Notes under the pieces: generated by a model | Told to the model about the DNA's origin: nothing | What the model saw: the letters and a program-made list of their open reading frames with translations, nothing else | Databases searched by the model: none | Shown: positions 45,824 through 54,247 of the stretch, piece by piece | Numbering within the stretch: the first letter of the stretch is position 1 | Layout of the letters: each line of letters opens with the position of its first letter | Source of the DNA: Albidovulum aestuarii | GTDB taxonomy: Bacteria > Pseudomonadota > Alphaproteobacteria > Rhodobacterales > Rhodobacteraceae | Direction of reading: 5' to 3' | Assembly (NCBI RefSeq): GCF_029961185.1 | Contig: NZ_JASBQQ010000001.1 | Location: forward strand, 412,542 to 476,541 | Length of the DNA stretch: 64,000 nt | Position numbers and translations under genes: made by a program

Positions 45824-45854
45824 GCGTCACGAAAGCGTCACATATCTTTATAAT
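45824..45854 (+). promoter_or_regulatory. Pho-box-like promoter of ppk1
   Basis: Direct repeats GCGTCAC at 45824-45830 and 45835-45841, spaced exactly 11 bases, the PhoB geometry (core GTCA kept in both). TATAAT follows at 45849-45854, and the ppk ATG begins 9 bases after it. The repeats sit where a -35 element would lie. A perfect palindrome GACGCAT-G-ATGCGTC (45814-45828) overlaps the first repeat. Confidence 0.6.
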
Positions 45855-45863
45855 AAGCCCCGC

Positions 45864-48026
45864 ATGACACAGGCAGATTTCCTCAAGGCCCCCTTCCCCA
45901 AACCGGTTACGCTGCCTGAGGCGGACCTTACCGGCCCGAAACGTTTTTTTAACCGCGAACTGAGCTGGCTGGCCTTCAACTGGCGGGTTCTGGACGAGGC
46001 CCGCAATCCCCGCGTTCCGCTGCTGGAACGCCTGCGCTTCCTCTCGATCTCTGCCACCAACCTTGACGAGTTCTACACAGTCCGCGTCGCGGGCCTGCGC
46101 GAACTGGTGCGCGCGGGCAATTCGATGCACTCGGATGACGGACTTTCGCCTGCCGAACAGCTTGCCTTGATCAACGCCGATGCACGCCGCCTGATGACGA
46201 TGCAGCAGACGGTGTGGAACAAGCTGAGGAAGGAACTCGACGCGGAGGGGATCGTCCTTCTAACCCGATCGAAGCTGACCAAACGGGATGAGGCATTCCT
46301 TGCCGACTACTTCCTGAACAAGGTGTTCCCGGTCCTGTCGCCGCTGGCCATCGACCCGGCCCATCCCTTCCCGTTCATCCCGAACACCGGCTTCTGCCTC
46401 GCGCTGGAGCTGGAACGTGACAAGGGCAAGCGCCATTTGCAGGCGCTTCTGCCGATCCCGCAGCAGATTCCGCGTTTCGTCGCCATGCCGGGTGGCAAGC
46501 GGTTCCTGCCGATGGAAGAGATGCTGCTCCTTCACCTCGGTTCGCTCTTTCCCGGCTATTCCGACACCGGCCACTGCGCCTTCAGGGTGCTGCGCGACAG
46601 CGATATCGAGGTCGAGGACGAGGCCGAAGACCTTGTCCGCGAGTTTGAGACCGCGCTGAAACGCCGCCGCCGGGGTCAGGTGATCCGGCTGAAGATGACG
46701 GCGGGCGCACCCGAAGGACTGCGCGCGCTGATCATGGAGGAACTGGCCGTCACGCCCGACGAGGTCGTGGAGGTCAGGGGCATGGTCGGCATGGCGGATC
46801 TGAAAGAACTGGTGCTGGACAGCCGCCGCGATCTGCAATGGCCGTCCTTCACGCCGCGCGTACCCGAACGCGTGCAGGACCATGACGGCGACATGTTCGC
46901 GGCGATCCGCCAGAAGGATATGCTTCTGCACCATCCTTACGAGACCTTTGACATGGTCATCCGCTTCCTCTCTCAGGCGGCGGCGGACCCGAATGTGCTG
47001 GCGATCAAGCAGACGCTCTACCGGACATCACAGGACAGCCCCATCGTCTCGGCGCTCTGCGAGGCGGCGGAGGCCGGAAAATCCGTCACCGCGCTCGTGG
47101 AACTGAAGGCGCGGTTCGATGAGGCCGCCAATATCCGCCAGTCGCGGCGGCTGGAACGCGCGGGCGCCCATGTCGTCTATGGCTTCATCAACTACAAGAC
47201 CCATGCCAAGATCTCGACCGTGGTGCGGCGCGAGGGCGAGAACCTCGTGACCTATACCCATTACGGCACCGGCAACTATCACCCGATCACGGCCCGCATC
47301 TACACGGACCTCAGTTTCTTCACCTGCGACGCACCGCTTGGCCGCGACGCGACCAAGGTCTTCAACTACCTCTCTGGTTATGTGCAGCCCGAGGGTCTGG
47401 AGAATATCGCGATTTCGCCAATCAGCCTGAAACCGCGCCTCTTGGAGTTGATCGCGGCTGAGGCAGAGCATGCGAAGGCCGGCAAGCCTGCGGCGATCTG
47501 GGCCAAGATGAACTCACTGATCGAATCCGATATGGTCGATGCCCTTTACGCGGCCTCTCAGGCCGGCGTGAAGATCGAGCTCGTCATACGCGGCATCTGC
47601 GGCGTCCGGCCGGGGATCAAGGGCCTATCCGAGAATATCCGCGTGAAATCCATCGTTGGCCGGTTCCTTGAACACAGCCGCATCATCTGTTTCGGCAATG
47701 GTCACGGTCTGCCCTCGAAACACGCCCGCGTCTTCTTTTCCTCCGCCGACTGGATGGGCCGCAACCTCAACCGCCGGGTTGAAACGCTGGTCGAGGCGAC
47801 CAACCCCACCGTCAAGGCACAGATCGTCAGCCAGATCATGGCGGCGAACCTTGCCGACGAGGCGCAAAGCTGGGTTCTGATGCCTGACGGGCGCTATGTC
47901 CGCGACCTGCCTGAAGGGCGCGACGACCTCTTCAATTGCCACCGGTTCTTCATGGAAAACCCCTCGCTTTCGGGCCGCGGCTCGGCGGGGGCGAAGGACG
48001 TGCCGAAACTCGCCCATGCCGATTGA
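45864..48026 (+). CDS. ppk: Polyphosphate kinase 1
   Basis: Makes polyphosphate from ATP reversibly, at the inner membrane or nucleoid. The 720-residue protein has the N-terminal domain [21 protein letters not shown], head domain [17 protein letters not shown], and two phospholipase-D-like C-terminal halves. The autophosphorylated His lies in [18 protein letters not shown] and a second active-site His in [22 protein letters not shown] 45864 is chosen; it would give a very short leader from the TATAAT promoter. Another ATG at 45822 overlaps hdaA's stop. Followed by ppx. Confidence 0.96.
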   Translation: MTQADFLKAPFPKPVTLPEADLTGPKRFFNRELSWLAFNWRVLDEARNPRVPLLERLRFLSISATNLDEFYTVRVAGLRELVRAGNSMHSDDGLSPAEQLALINADARRLMTMQQTVWNKLRKELDAEGIVLLTRSKLTKRDEAFLADYFLNKVFPVLSPLAIDPAHPFPFIPNTGFCLALELERDKGKRHLQALLPIPQQIPRFVAMPGGKRFLPMEEMLLLHLGSLFPGYSDTGHCAFRVLRDSDIEVEDEAEDLVREFETALKRRRRGQVIRLKMTAGAPEGLRALIMEELAVTPDEVVEVRGMVGMADLKELVLDSRRDLQWPSFTPRVPERVQDHDGDMFAAIRQKDMLLHHPYETFDMVIRFLSQAAADPNVLAIKQTLYRTSQDSPIVSALCEAAEAGKSVTALVELKARFDEAANIRQSRRLERAGAHVVYGFINYKTHAKISTVVRREGENLVTYTHYGTGNYHPITARIYTDLSFFTCDAPLGRDATKVFNYLSGYVQPEGLENIAISPISLKPRLLELIAAEAEHAKAGKPAAIWAKMNSLIESDMVDALYAASQAGVKIELVIRGICGVRPGIKGLSENIRVKSIVGRFLEHSRIICFGNGHGLPSKHARVFFSSADWMGRNLNRRVETLVEATNPTVKAQIVSQIMAANLADEAQSWVLMPDGRYVRDLPEGRDDLFNCHRFFMENPSLSGRGSAGAKDVPKLAHAD

Positions 48027-48036
48027 GGATCTCCGG

Positions 48037-49638
48037 ATGCCTGCCAGCACCGCCAGGAAAAAACCGACAAGCCGAGAGAAGAAGAAGGAAAAGGTCGCCA
48101 AGGCCCGGTCGCTGGCCGAGGATTCCGGCCCCTTCGGCAAACCGTTGTTCGACGACCCCTCCGCCCGCGCGCTGGAACGGGTCGGCGTGGTCGATGTCGG
48201 CTCGAACTCCGTCCGTCTGGTGGTCTTCGATGGCGCGGCGCGCAGCCCGGCCTATTTCTACAATGAAAAGATCATGGCGGGCCTCGGTCAGGGGCTGGCT
48301 GAAACCGGGCGGCTGAACCCGACCGGCCGTGCAAGGGCGCTCGCGGCGCTGAAACGCTTTGCGGCACTCGCCAAGGGCATGGAGCTCCCCTCCCTGTCCT
48401 GCGTCGCCACGGCGGCGGTACGCGAGGCTGAGGACGGGCCGGAATTTCAGGCCGAGGTGGAGCGCGAAACCGGGCTGAAGCTCTGGGTCATCGACGGGCT
48501 GGAAGAGGCGCGTTTGTCGGCGCAGGGCGTTCTGCTCGGCTGGCCCGAGGCCGAGGGCATCGTCTGCGATATCGGCGGCAACTCGATGGAGCTTGCAGAG
48601 GTTTCCGGCGGCAAGGTCGGCCGCCGCGTGACCTCGCCCCTCGGCCCCTTCCGGCTGCAACAGATCAAGGGCGGCAAGAAGGGCCTTCAGGCCTATATCA
48701 AGGAAACGGTGGAGAAACTCGCGGCCGAGATCGGCACGGGACACGAACGCATCTATCTGGTCGGCGGATCATGGCGGGCGATCGCGCGGCTCGATATGGA
48801 ACACCGCGCCTATCCGATGACGGTTCTGCACGAATACCGGATGAAACCGCAGGCCCTTTTGCAGACACTGCACTGGATCGGCGAAAGCGACATGAACGAT
48901 CTGAGGGCGAAAACCGGCACATCGGCGGCCCGGATGGAACTGGTGCCGCTTGCCACTCAGGTGCTGCGCCAGTTGGTGCTGACCTTCCGGCCGAAGGAAA
49001 TCGATGTGTCGTCCTACGGTATCCGTGAGGGGTTGCTGTATGAGCAGATGCCCGACCGTCTGCGAATGCGCGATCCGCTGATCGAGGCCTGCCGCCATGC
49101 CGAACGCACGATGGCGCGGATGCCGGGTTTCGGCAAGAAACTCTATCAGTTCCTGCTGCCGCTCTACGCAAGTGAAAGCTTTCAGAAACTGCGCATGATC
49201 CGCGCGGCCTGTCTTCTGCATGACACGACCTGGCGTGCGCATCCCGACTACCGGGCCGAGGTCTGTTTTGACAACGCCACACGCGCCAATCTTGGCGGGC
49301 TCAGCCACCCCGAACGGGTGTTCCTCGGGCTCTCGCTCCTGCACCGTTACAAGAACTCGCGGGCAGGATCCCGGATGGAGCCGCTCTTTGGCCTTCTGAG
49401 CGAGGCGCAGATCAAGGAGGCGGAGGTGCTGGGCAAGGCGATGCGCTTTGGCGCAATGTTCGCCGTAAAGTCGCCCGAAGAAGCCGGGGAACTGGTCTGG
49501 CGACCGAAGAAAAAGGTCTTGGAACTCAGGCTCAACACCCATTCCGAGGCACTGTTCGGCGAGGTGGCACAGGCGCGGTTCGGATCCTTGGCCGATGCGC
49601 TGGGGGCAGAGGCCATCGTGACGAACGTCGCCATCTGA
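48037..49638 (+). CDS. ppx: Exopolyphosphatase / Ppx-GppA family phosphatase
   Basis: Hydrolyses terminal phosphates of polyphosphate or pppGpp. The 533-residue protein has a lysine-rich start (RKKPTSREKKKEKVAKA), then the actin-fold ATPase motifs VGVVDVGSNSVRLVVFDG, SCVATAAVREAEDG, CDIGGNSMELAEV, and a helical C-terminal region with an HD-like segment (IRAACLLHDTTW). ATG 48037 follows GAGGAT; an upstream ATG at 48016 lies inside ppk. It follows ppk by 10 bases and so belongs to the same transcript: synthesis and breakdown of polyphosphate in one unit. Confidence 0.93.
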   Translation: MPASTARKKPTSREKKKEKVAKARSLAEDSGPFGKPLFDDPSARALERVGVVDVGSNSVRLVVFDGAARSPAYFYNEKIMAGLGQGLAETGRLNPTGRARALAALKRFAALAKGMELPSLSCVATAAVREAEDGPEFQAEVERETGLKLWVIDGLEEARLSAQGVLLGWPEAEGIVCDIGGNSMELAEVSGGKVGRRVTSPLGPFRLQQIKGGKKGLQAYIKETVEKLAAEIGTGHERIYLVGGSWRAIARLDMEHRAYPMTVLHEYRMKPQALLQTLHWIGESDMNDLRAKTGTSAARMELVPLATQVLRQLVLTFRPKEIDVSSYGIREGLLYEQMPDRLRMRDPLIEACRHAERTMARMPGFGKKLYQFLLPLYASESFQKLRMIRAACLLHDTTWRAHPDYRAEVCFDNATRANLGGLSHPERVFLGLSLLHRYKNSRAGSRMEPLFGLLSEAQIKEAEVLGKAMRFGAMFAVKSPEEAGELVWRPKKKVLELRLNTHSEALFGEVAQARFGSLADALGAEAIVTNVAI

Positions 49639-49652
49639 CCTTCGGCGGGGTG

Positions 49653-49680
49653 AAAAAGCGGCACGCCGCACCGCTTTTCC
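49653..49680. terminator. Bidirectional terminator between ppx and the RTX gene
   Basis: AAAAGCGG, nine-base loop, CCGCTTTT: A- and T-tracts on both sides serve both convergent genes. Confidence 0.75.
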
Positions 49681-49708
49681 CTGTCGCAAACGGCGGCGCT
49701 TTGCGCCG

Positions 49709-51172
49709 TCAGCCGAACACGAAATCGCTTGCGTCGATCAGCGAGGCATCGACGCCGGTCAGCACCACCGTGACATTGGCGAAGTGCAATACCGTATCGC
49801 TGCCCTGCCCCGCCACCGTGATTCCGGTGAAGTCCAGCACCCCGGCGGTGATCCGGATCAGGTCGGTGCCATCCTCGAAATCCGCAACAGTGTCATGGCC
49901 ATCCCCGGTGGCAAAGACAAACTCATCCGCGCTGGCCCCACCGGTCAGCCAATCATTCCCGGCCCCGCCAGTAATTCTGTCCGCACCGTCACCACCTGTG
50001 ATCGTATCGTTGCCAGAGCCACCTTCGAGGATGTTCCCCGTGCCGCCGATCACGGTCAGGCTGTCATGGCCCGCGCCCCCGTAAAGTTCAGAGAAACCGC
50101 TGCTGCCCGCCTCGATCGTGGCGGTCATCTGGTCGTTGCCATTGCCGCCATCCAGAAGGTTATGGGCGACGGCACCGGCATGGGGATCGTCAAAGGCATT
50201 GGCATCGGCATAGGCAGACATCACATCACTGCCGTGGCCGCCATGCAGGACGTTCTCGGCGCTGGCCCCGGGAAAGTAGGCCCCGGCAATCGTGCTTGCC
50301 GTCATCACATCGTTGCCCGAACCGCCGTCGAGGGTGTTGGTCGCCGCAGCCACGCTCTGAGCCAAGGCGAGGATCGTGGAGGTCATGCTGTCATGCCCGG
50401 ACCCGCCATCGAGGGTCGAGGTCATCGTCGTGCTGTCATTCTCGCCGTCAGATTCCTGATCCGCCGTCAGCACGTCATGGCCGCTGCCACCGGACAGGAT
50501 GTTCTCGCCCACCGGCGCGGCCGAATTGGAATCGAGATGGATGCTGGCCGAAAGGACATCGTTGCCCGAGCCGCCGGTCAGCACGTTGCGCGCCAGAAGG
50601 CTGCTGTTGGAAAACACCGTGGCCTTGGCGGTGATCGTGTCATGGCCCGAGCCGCCGTCGATCTCGTTGATCGCTGTGCTCTCATTGCCGAAGAAGCTGC
50701 CGCCCACCGCCAGCGCGGTAATCGTATCATTGCCGCTACCGCCAAATATCCTGTTCGTCACCACGCTGTAGCCGAAAGCGTCGGAGATGGTGCTGACATC
50801 GATCATATCGGCGCCCGATCCGCCGCAGACGACGACATCGAAATTCGCCTCGGGCGCGTCAAAGCCCAGACCGATGATATCGACCGTGATCGTATCGTCG
50901 CCCGAACCGCCCAAGGCCACGGCGCCGATATCCCAGACCTCGATCGACAGATCATCGACCAGATCGAGCGTGATCCCGATCGTATCGTCACCCGAACCGC
51001 CGAAGAGTGTGGTGTGGTTGTACATGCTGGTCAGGGTATCCGCGCCCGCTAGACCAAAGACCGACTGACCCTCGCCCGTGGCCGCAAGCCTGTCGCTGCG
51101 GGACGTTCCAATAACCGGCGAGAGAAGCGAAACGGGACGAAATTCCCCTTCTGAAGATGACTTCTCGGACAT
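49709..51172 (-). CDS. RTX (hemolysin-type calcium-binding) repeat protein
   Basis: A 487-residue acidic protein with at least a dozen copies of GGSGxDxxT-type motifs (GGSGDDTI, GGSGHDTITA, GGSGNDVLSA), ending in a compact block GGSGNDTITGGDGADRITGGAGNDW and a C-terminal strand region DGTDLIRITAGVLDF, typical of type I secretion substrates. Calcium-bound beta-roll is expected outside the cell. Unusually, most repeats are single and about 30-36 residues apart, separated by Ser/Thr/Ala-rich strands. No signal peptide and no catalytic domain; no HlyB/HlyD genes nearby. ATG 51172 follows AGGAGGG. Role unknown, perhaps adhesive. Confidence 0.9.
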   Translation of the reverse strand: MSEKSSSEGEFRPVSLLSPVIGTSRSDRLAATGEGQSVFGLAGADTLTSMYNHTTLFGGSGDDTIGITLDLVDDLSIEVWDIGAVALGGSGDDTITVDIIGLGFDAPEANFDVVVCGGSGADMIDVSTISDAFGYSVVTNRIFGGSGNDTITALAVGGSFFGNESTAINEIDGGSGHDTITAKATVFSNSSLLARNVLTGGSGNDVLSASIHLDSNSAAPVGENILSGGSGHDVLTADQESDGENDSTTMTSTLDGGSGHDSMTSTILALAQSVAAATNTLDGGSGNDVMTASTIAGAYFPGASAENVLHGGHGSDVMSAYADANAFDDPHAGAVAHNLLDGGNGNDQMTATIEAGSSGFSELYGGAGHDSLTVIGGTGNILEGGSGNDTITGGDGADRITGGAGNDWLTGGASADEFVFATGDGHDTVADFEDGTDLIRITAGVLDFTGITVAGQGSDTVLHFANVTVVLTGVDASLIDASDFVFG

Positions 51173-51348
51173 TCTGCCCTCCTAAAAAGCTAATCAAACC
51201 CTACGGCTGAAACACCGCCACGAAGAACATGCCAATGCCGCTCCGAATCAACAACTTGAAACTGGGCTCGCGCCGAACGAAAGCGCATCAAGCGCGACAA
51301 GGTTCCGGGCGACGCCGGCGCCCAAGCTCATCTACGGCGAAATCCGGG

Positions 51349-51702
51349 TCAGATATCAATTTCCTCGCCCGGTTCCGGCATGGCCAGTTCTTCGGGCGAT
51401 TTCCGGCGGATGATGATATCGCCGTTCGGCAGCACCTCGGGCGCGTGGTAGTTCTTGATGTCGCCGATCATCGCCGACAGATCATGCAGCATCGGCCCCA
51501 TTTCGCCCCATGCCTCGCCGAGCTGAAACTGCAGATCCTTCAGCGCCGGTTCGACCTCATCGAGCATGGAGCGCATGATTATTTTCGCCCCTTCTTCCAG
51601 CAGGCTGAAGCCTTCATCGACGCTTTCGTCATCAGCCTCCTGCGCCATAAGGGGCGCGGCGCTCAGCATCAGGGCAGTGAGGGTGATCGCGATCCGGTTC
51701 AT
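51349..51702 (-). CDS. Small exported acidic protein
   Basis: A 117-residue protein with a signal peptide (MNRIAITLTALMLSAAPLMAQ, cleavage near AQE), a helical acidic body (DEGFSLLEEGAKIIMRSMLDEVEPALKDLQ) and a tail EVLPNGDIIIRRKSPEELAMPEPGEEIDI. Similar short proteins in Rhodobacterales are often mislabelled AAA+ ATPase; no ATP-binding motif is present. ATG 51702 begins the signal peptide. Its frame stops 44 bases before the phosphatase/nuclease gene on the same strand ends. Function unknown. Confidence 0.75.
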   Translation of the reverse strand: MNRIAITLTALMLSAAPLMAQEADDESVDEGFSLLEEGAKIIMRSMLDEVEPALKDLQFQLGEAWGEMGPMLHDLSAMIGDIKNYHAPEVLPNGDIIIRRKSPEELAMPEPGEEIDI

Positions 51703-51746
51703 ACCGCCAATATAGGGCATTGGGCCCGCGAAAAACAGAAGGGCCG

Positions 51747-52778
51747 TCAGAATGTGATGTCGATGGAGACCGGGAAATGATCGGACGCGGTCAGCAGCGC
51801 CTCCCGCAGTTCCGGCACCGCATAGATCTTCGGGTCATCGAACGGGTGCCAGATCCGCCACTTCGGCGCCTTGGCGCGCAGATCGGGCGAGACCATGATG
51901 TAGTCGAGCAAGGCCGAGAAGTAGCAACCCTTGTCGTCAAGATAGAACCGCGCCGTCGTCGGCATCAGCGCGACCTTCTTGCCGAAGGCGACCCGTGCAT
52001 GGGGATCGAAAAGCCGCGTCTCATGCGGTTCGTCCCAGCCCATGACGATCTCCACCCCGGACCGGCCGAAGAGTTTTTCGTATTCGTCCAGCCCCGGCCC
52101 GTCGTTGAAATCGCCCATCACCATCAGGCTGTCGCCCGCCGCCAGGTGTTCCAGCACGCGTTCGCGCAGCCAGATGCTCTGGGCAAGCTGCTTGCGGCGG
52201 TTCTCGATGGCGAGCCGTTTGGCCTGCGCCGTGCTCCGCGCCCCGTGCGGGGCCTTTGATTTCACATGGACCCCGATCATGCGAAACTCAGCCCCTTCAG
52301 GCGTCGTCGCGGCGATCTCCAACGGCGGTTTGGAAAACCGCACCAGATCCATCTTTGCGTCGATATTGAGGTCGATCCGATAGGTTGAATCGAACCGCGG
52401 CGCGGCGGTGCCCTCGATCGGCTGGTCGGGCAGACCGAGCGGATCGTGACGCACACTCAGCTTGTCGGGGTCGTAAAGCAGCGCAATTTCCTGCTGGGTG
52501 TCGTTCTCGTAGCCGATCAGCGCCCTGCGTGTGCGCAGATCGTAGCGCGCGGCGAAGGCTTCCAGCATGTCGACCGACTTGTGGCGCCGGTTGTTGTCAG
52601 GGGCCTCGATGATCATCACCGCATCGGCATCCATCGCGGTGAAGACGATGCCCAAGGCGGTCAGCTGATCGGCGCGGGTGACATTGTAGCGCGACGACCA
52701 GCCGGCATCCTCCATGAGTTGCCCGTCGCGGTCGAAGAGGTTGGTGAACCACTCGACATTGTAAGTGGCGATACGCAT
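51747..52778 (-). CDS. Endonuclease/exonuclease/phosphatase family protein
   Basis: A 343-residue DNase-I-fold protein. Motifs are RIATYNVEWFTNLFD (first metal residues), VMIIEAPDNNRR, IGVHVKSKA, SLMVMGDFNDGPGLDEYE, and LLDYIMVSPDLR with ASDHFPVSIDI at the end: the complete Asn-Glu-Asp-His set. It could cut nucleic acids, phosphoinositides or other phosphodiesters; no partner suggests which. No signal peptide, so cytoplasmic. It lies 4 bases after the TerB-DnaJ gene, same strand, probably co-transcribed. Confidence 0.85.
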   Translation of the reverse strand: MRIATYNVEWFTNLFDRDGQLMEDAGWSSRYNVTRADQLTALGIVFTAMDADAVMIIEAPDNNRRHKSVDMLEAFAARYDLRTRRALIGYENDTQQEIALLYDPDKLSVRHDPLGLPDQPIEGTAAPRFDSTYRIDLNIDAKMDLVRFSKPPLEIAATTPEGAEFRMIGVHVKSKAPHGARSTAQAKRLAIENRRKQLAQSIWLRERVLEHLAAGDSLMVMGDFNDGPGLDEYEKLFGRSGVEIVMGWDEPHETRLFDPHARVAFGKKVALMPTTARFYLDDKGCYFSALLDYIMVSPDLRAKAPKWRIWHPFDDPKIYAVPELREALLTASDHFPVSIDITF

Positions 52779-52782
52779 CGGC

Positions 52783-53466
52783 TCAGGCCGCCTTCTTGCC
52801 GGTGATTTCCTCCCAGGCGCGGTTCACCGCGACCAGCCGCTGTTCAGCCAGCTTCAGCGCCTCTTCCGGCAGGCCACGGGCGCGCATCCGGTCGGGATGG
52901 CAGTCCTTGACCGCCTGCCGCCAGGCCGCGCGGATGTCGTCCATGGGCGCGTCATGGGACACCCGCAGGACGTAATAGGGATCGGGCGCGGCGTCGGGCA
53001 CGAACCGGGTCAGCAGCGAACGGAAGCAGCGGTCATCGACACTGAAGATGCGGGCGACCTCGCGCAGGAACGCATCCTCATGCGGGTGGAACTCACCATC
53101 CGCCATCGCGATGTGAAAGAGCCCCTCCATCAGATCGACCAGAACCGGGTCGCCCGGCCCGAGCATCGCGGCGATCTTGCTGGCATAAAGCTCGAACCCC
53201 GCCACGTCCTGCCGGGCAAGGTTGAAGACGCGGGCTGCGTTGTCCTCTTCCTCACGGGCAATCGCAAAAACCTCGCGGAAGGCTGTGACCTCATCCCGCG
53301 TCACCTGCCCGTCGGCCTTGGCCATCTTGGCGCCCAGAGCGATGACGGCGATGGTAAAGCCGATGGAGCGTTCGGGCGGGGTCTTCAGCCGGTCGAAGAC
53401 AGCCGATAACCCCTCGCCCTTGGCAAGGGCGGCTAGGGCCTCGGATATGCGGGTCCAGATCGACAT
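52783..53466 (-). CDS. TerB-like plus J-domain protein (DjlA-like)
   Basis: A 227-residue cytoplasmic protein. The N-terminal half is an all-helical TerB/tellurite-type domain (FTIAVIALGAKMAKADGQVTRDEV, MADGEFHPHEDAFLREVARIF). The C-terminal 65 residues are a J-domain with HPD in AVKDCHPDRMRARGLP, which should stimulate a DnaK partner. This is the soluble version of DjlA, lacking its membrane helix. Start MSIWTRISEALAALA at 53466. It is followed within 4 bases by the phosphatase/nuclease gene. Confidence 0.88.
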   Translation of the reverse strand: MSIWTRISEALAALAKGEGLSAVFDRLKTPPERSIGFTIAVIALGAKMAKADGQVTRDEVTAFREVFAIAREEEDNAARVFNLARQDVAGFELYASKIAAMLGPGDPVLVDLMEGLFHIAMADGEFHPHEDAFLREVARIFSVDDRCFRSLLTRFVPDAAPDPYYVLRVSHDAPMDDIRAAWRQAVKDCHPDRMRARGLPEEALKLAEQRLVAVNRAWEEITGKKAA

Positions 53467-53544
53467 GGACAGACCATAACGGCGTAAGTCAGGATTGTCA
53501 GTGCGTCACTTGATCTGATCATTCAATAGCCTCTGCGGCCTTTG

Positions 53545-54162
53545 TCAGAGCAGTTTCGCATCCTTTGCGTGGCGCAATGCCTCATCCGGGGTCCGCGCCA
53601 GAAGCGCACCGCAGAGCGCGTCGATCCGCGCCCGCCCGTCCGCCTCGGACAGGCCCAGCGTCCGTGCAATGGTGGCGCCTGTCGCGCCTTTTGCAACGCC
53701 ATTGAGGATGGTGCGGTCCTCTGCCGACAGCGCCTCAGGCAGTTTCGCCGCATCATGCACACCGAAGACGATGGCCTTGGCCGCTGCGATCTCGTCATCG
53801 GTGAACTCGCGGTCGGCGCGGCCCATCGAACAGATGGTGAGCGAATTCAGCGGCCCGCAGGCGACCGAAGCGCCATAGGCCAGCCCGTGTTTTTTGGCCT
53901 TGCGGAAGATGCCGAACGGATCGGGCAGGAAGGCCGAACTCCAACGGATCGTACCGCCGACGGTCATCGCCCAGGTCAGCAGCGGATCGCGCAGCATATA
54001 GCCGTTCTGGGTATATTCGTCGGTCCAGGCCTTGGGATAGGTATTGTAGGTCTGAATCGGTGAAGTGCCGCGGATCCTGAGCGCCAGAAGATATCCGCCC
54101 GGGGCGATATCCGCGATCTTGCCAGCCTCATTGTCCAGCCGGCTGAGCAGGGTGTCGGTCAT
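53545..54162 (-). CDS. LuxR-family autoinducer-binding regulator (solo)
   Basis: A 205-residue LuxR. The N-terminal autoinducer domain has Trp and Tyr four apart (AWTDEYTQNG), Asp-Pro thirteen residues after Trp (MLRDPLL), and a second Trp twenty-eight after the first (IRWSSAF), matching the TraR pocket Trp57, Tyr61, Asp70, Trp85. The C-terminal HTH (TGATIARTLGLSEADGRARI) is less canonical: the usual Glu is Asp. No luxI gene lies in the window. ATG 54162 follows GGGAG. Probably binds an acyl-homoserine lactone made elsewhere or by others. Confidence 0.85.
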   Translation of the reverse strand: MTDTLLSRLDNEAGKIADIAPGGYLLALRIRGTSPIQTYNTYPKAWTDEYTQNGYMLRDPLLTWAMTVGGTIRWSSAFLPDPFGIFRKAKKHGLAYGASVACGPLNSLTICSMGRADREFTDDEIAAAKAIVFGVHDAAKLPEALSAEDRTILNGVAKGATGATIARTLGLSEADGRARIDALCGALLARTPDEALRHAKDAKLL

Positions 54163-54200
54163 TTCCGCTCCCACCCGGACTGCAATGCGGTCCGGGCAAA

Positions 54201-54226
54201 GTAAGGTGGGTTTGAACCCACCTTAC
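54201..54226. terminator. Strong hairpin between degQ and luxR
   Basis: GTAAGGTGGGTT-TG-AACCCACCTTAC: perfect 12-base inverted repeat, 22 bases beyond the degQ stop and 39 upstream of the luxR start. On the minus strand only TTT follows, so it is a fair but not ideal terminator; it may also be an operator. Confidence 0.55.
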
Positions 54227-54247
54227 CAAACACTTCCGTCGTCGGGA

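Noticed and set aside
49784..51052. Repeat-rich plus-strand frame and regular DNA repeats that might suggest a CRISPR array
   Set aside because: The repeats follow codon-level GGSGxD periodicity of the RTX gene and vary in sequence and spacing; no invariant repeat with unique spacers.
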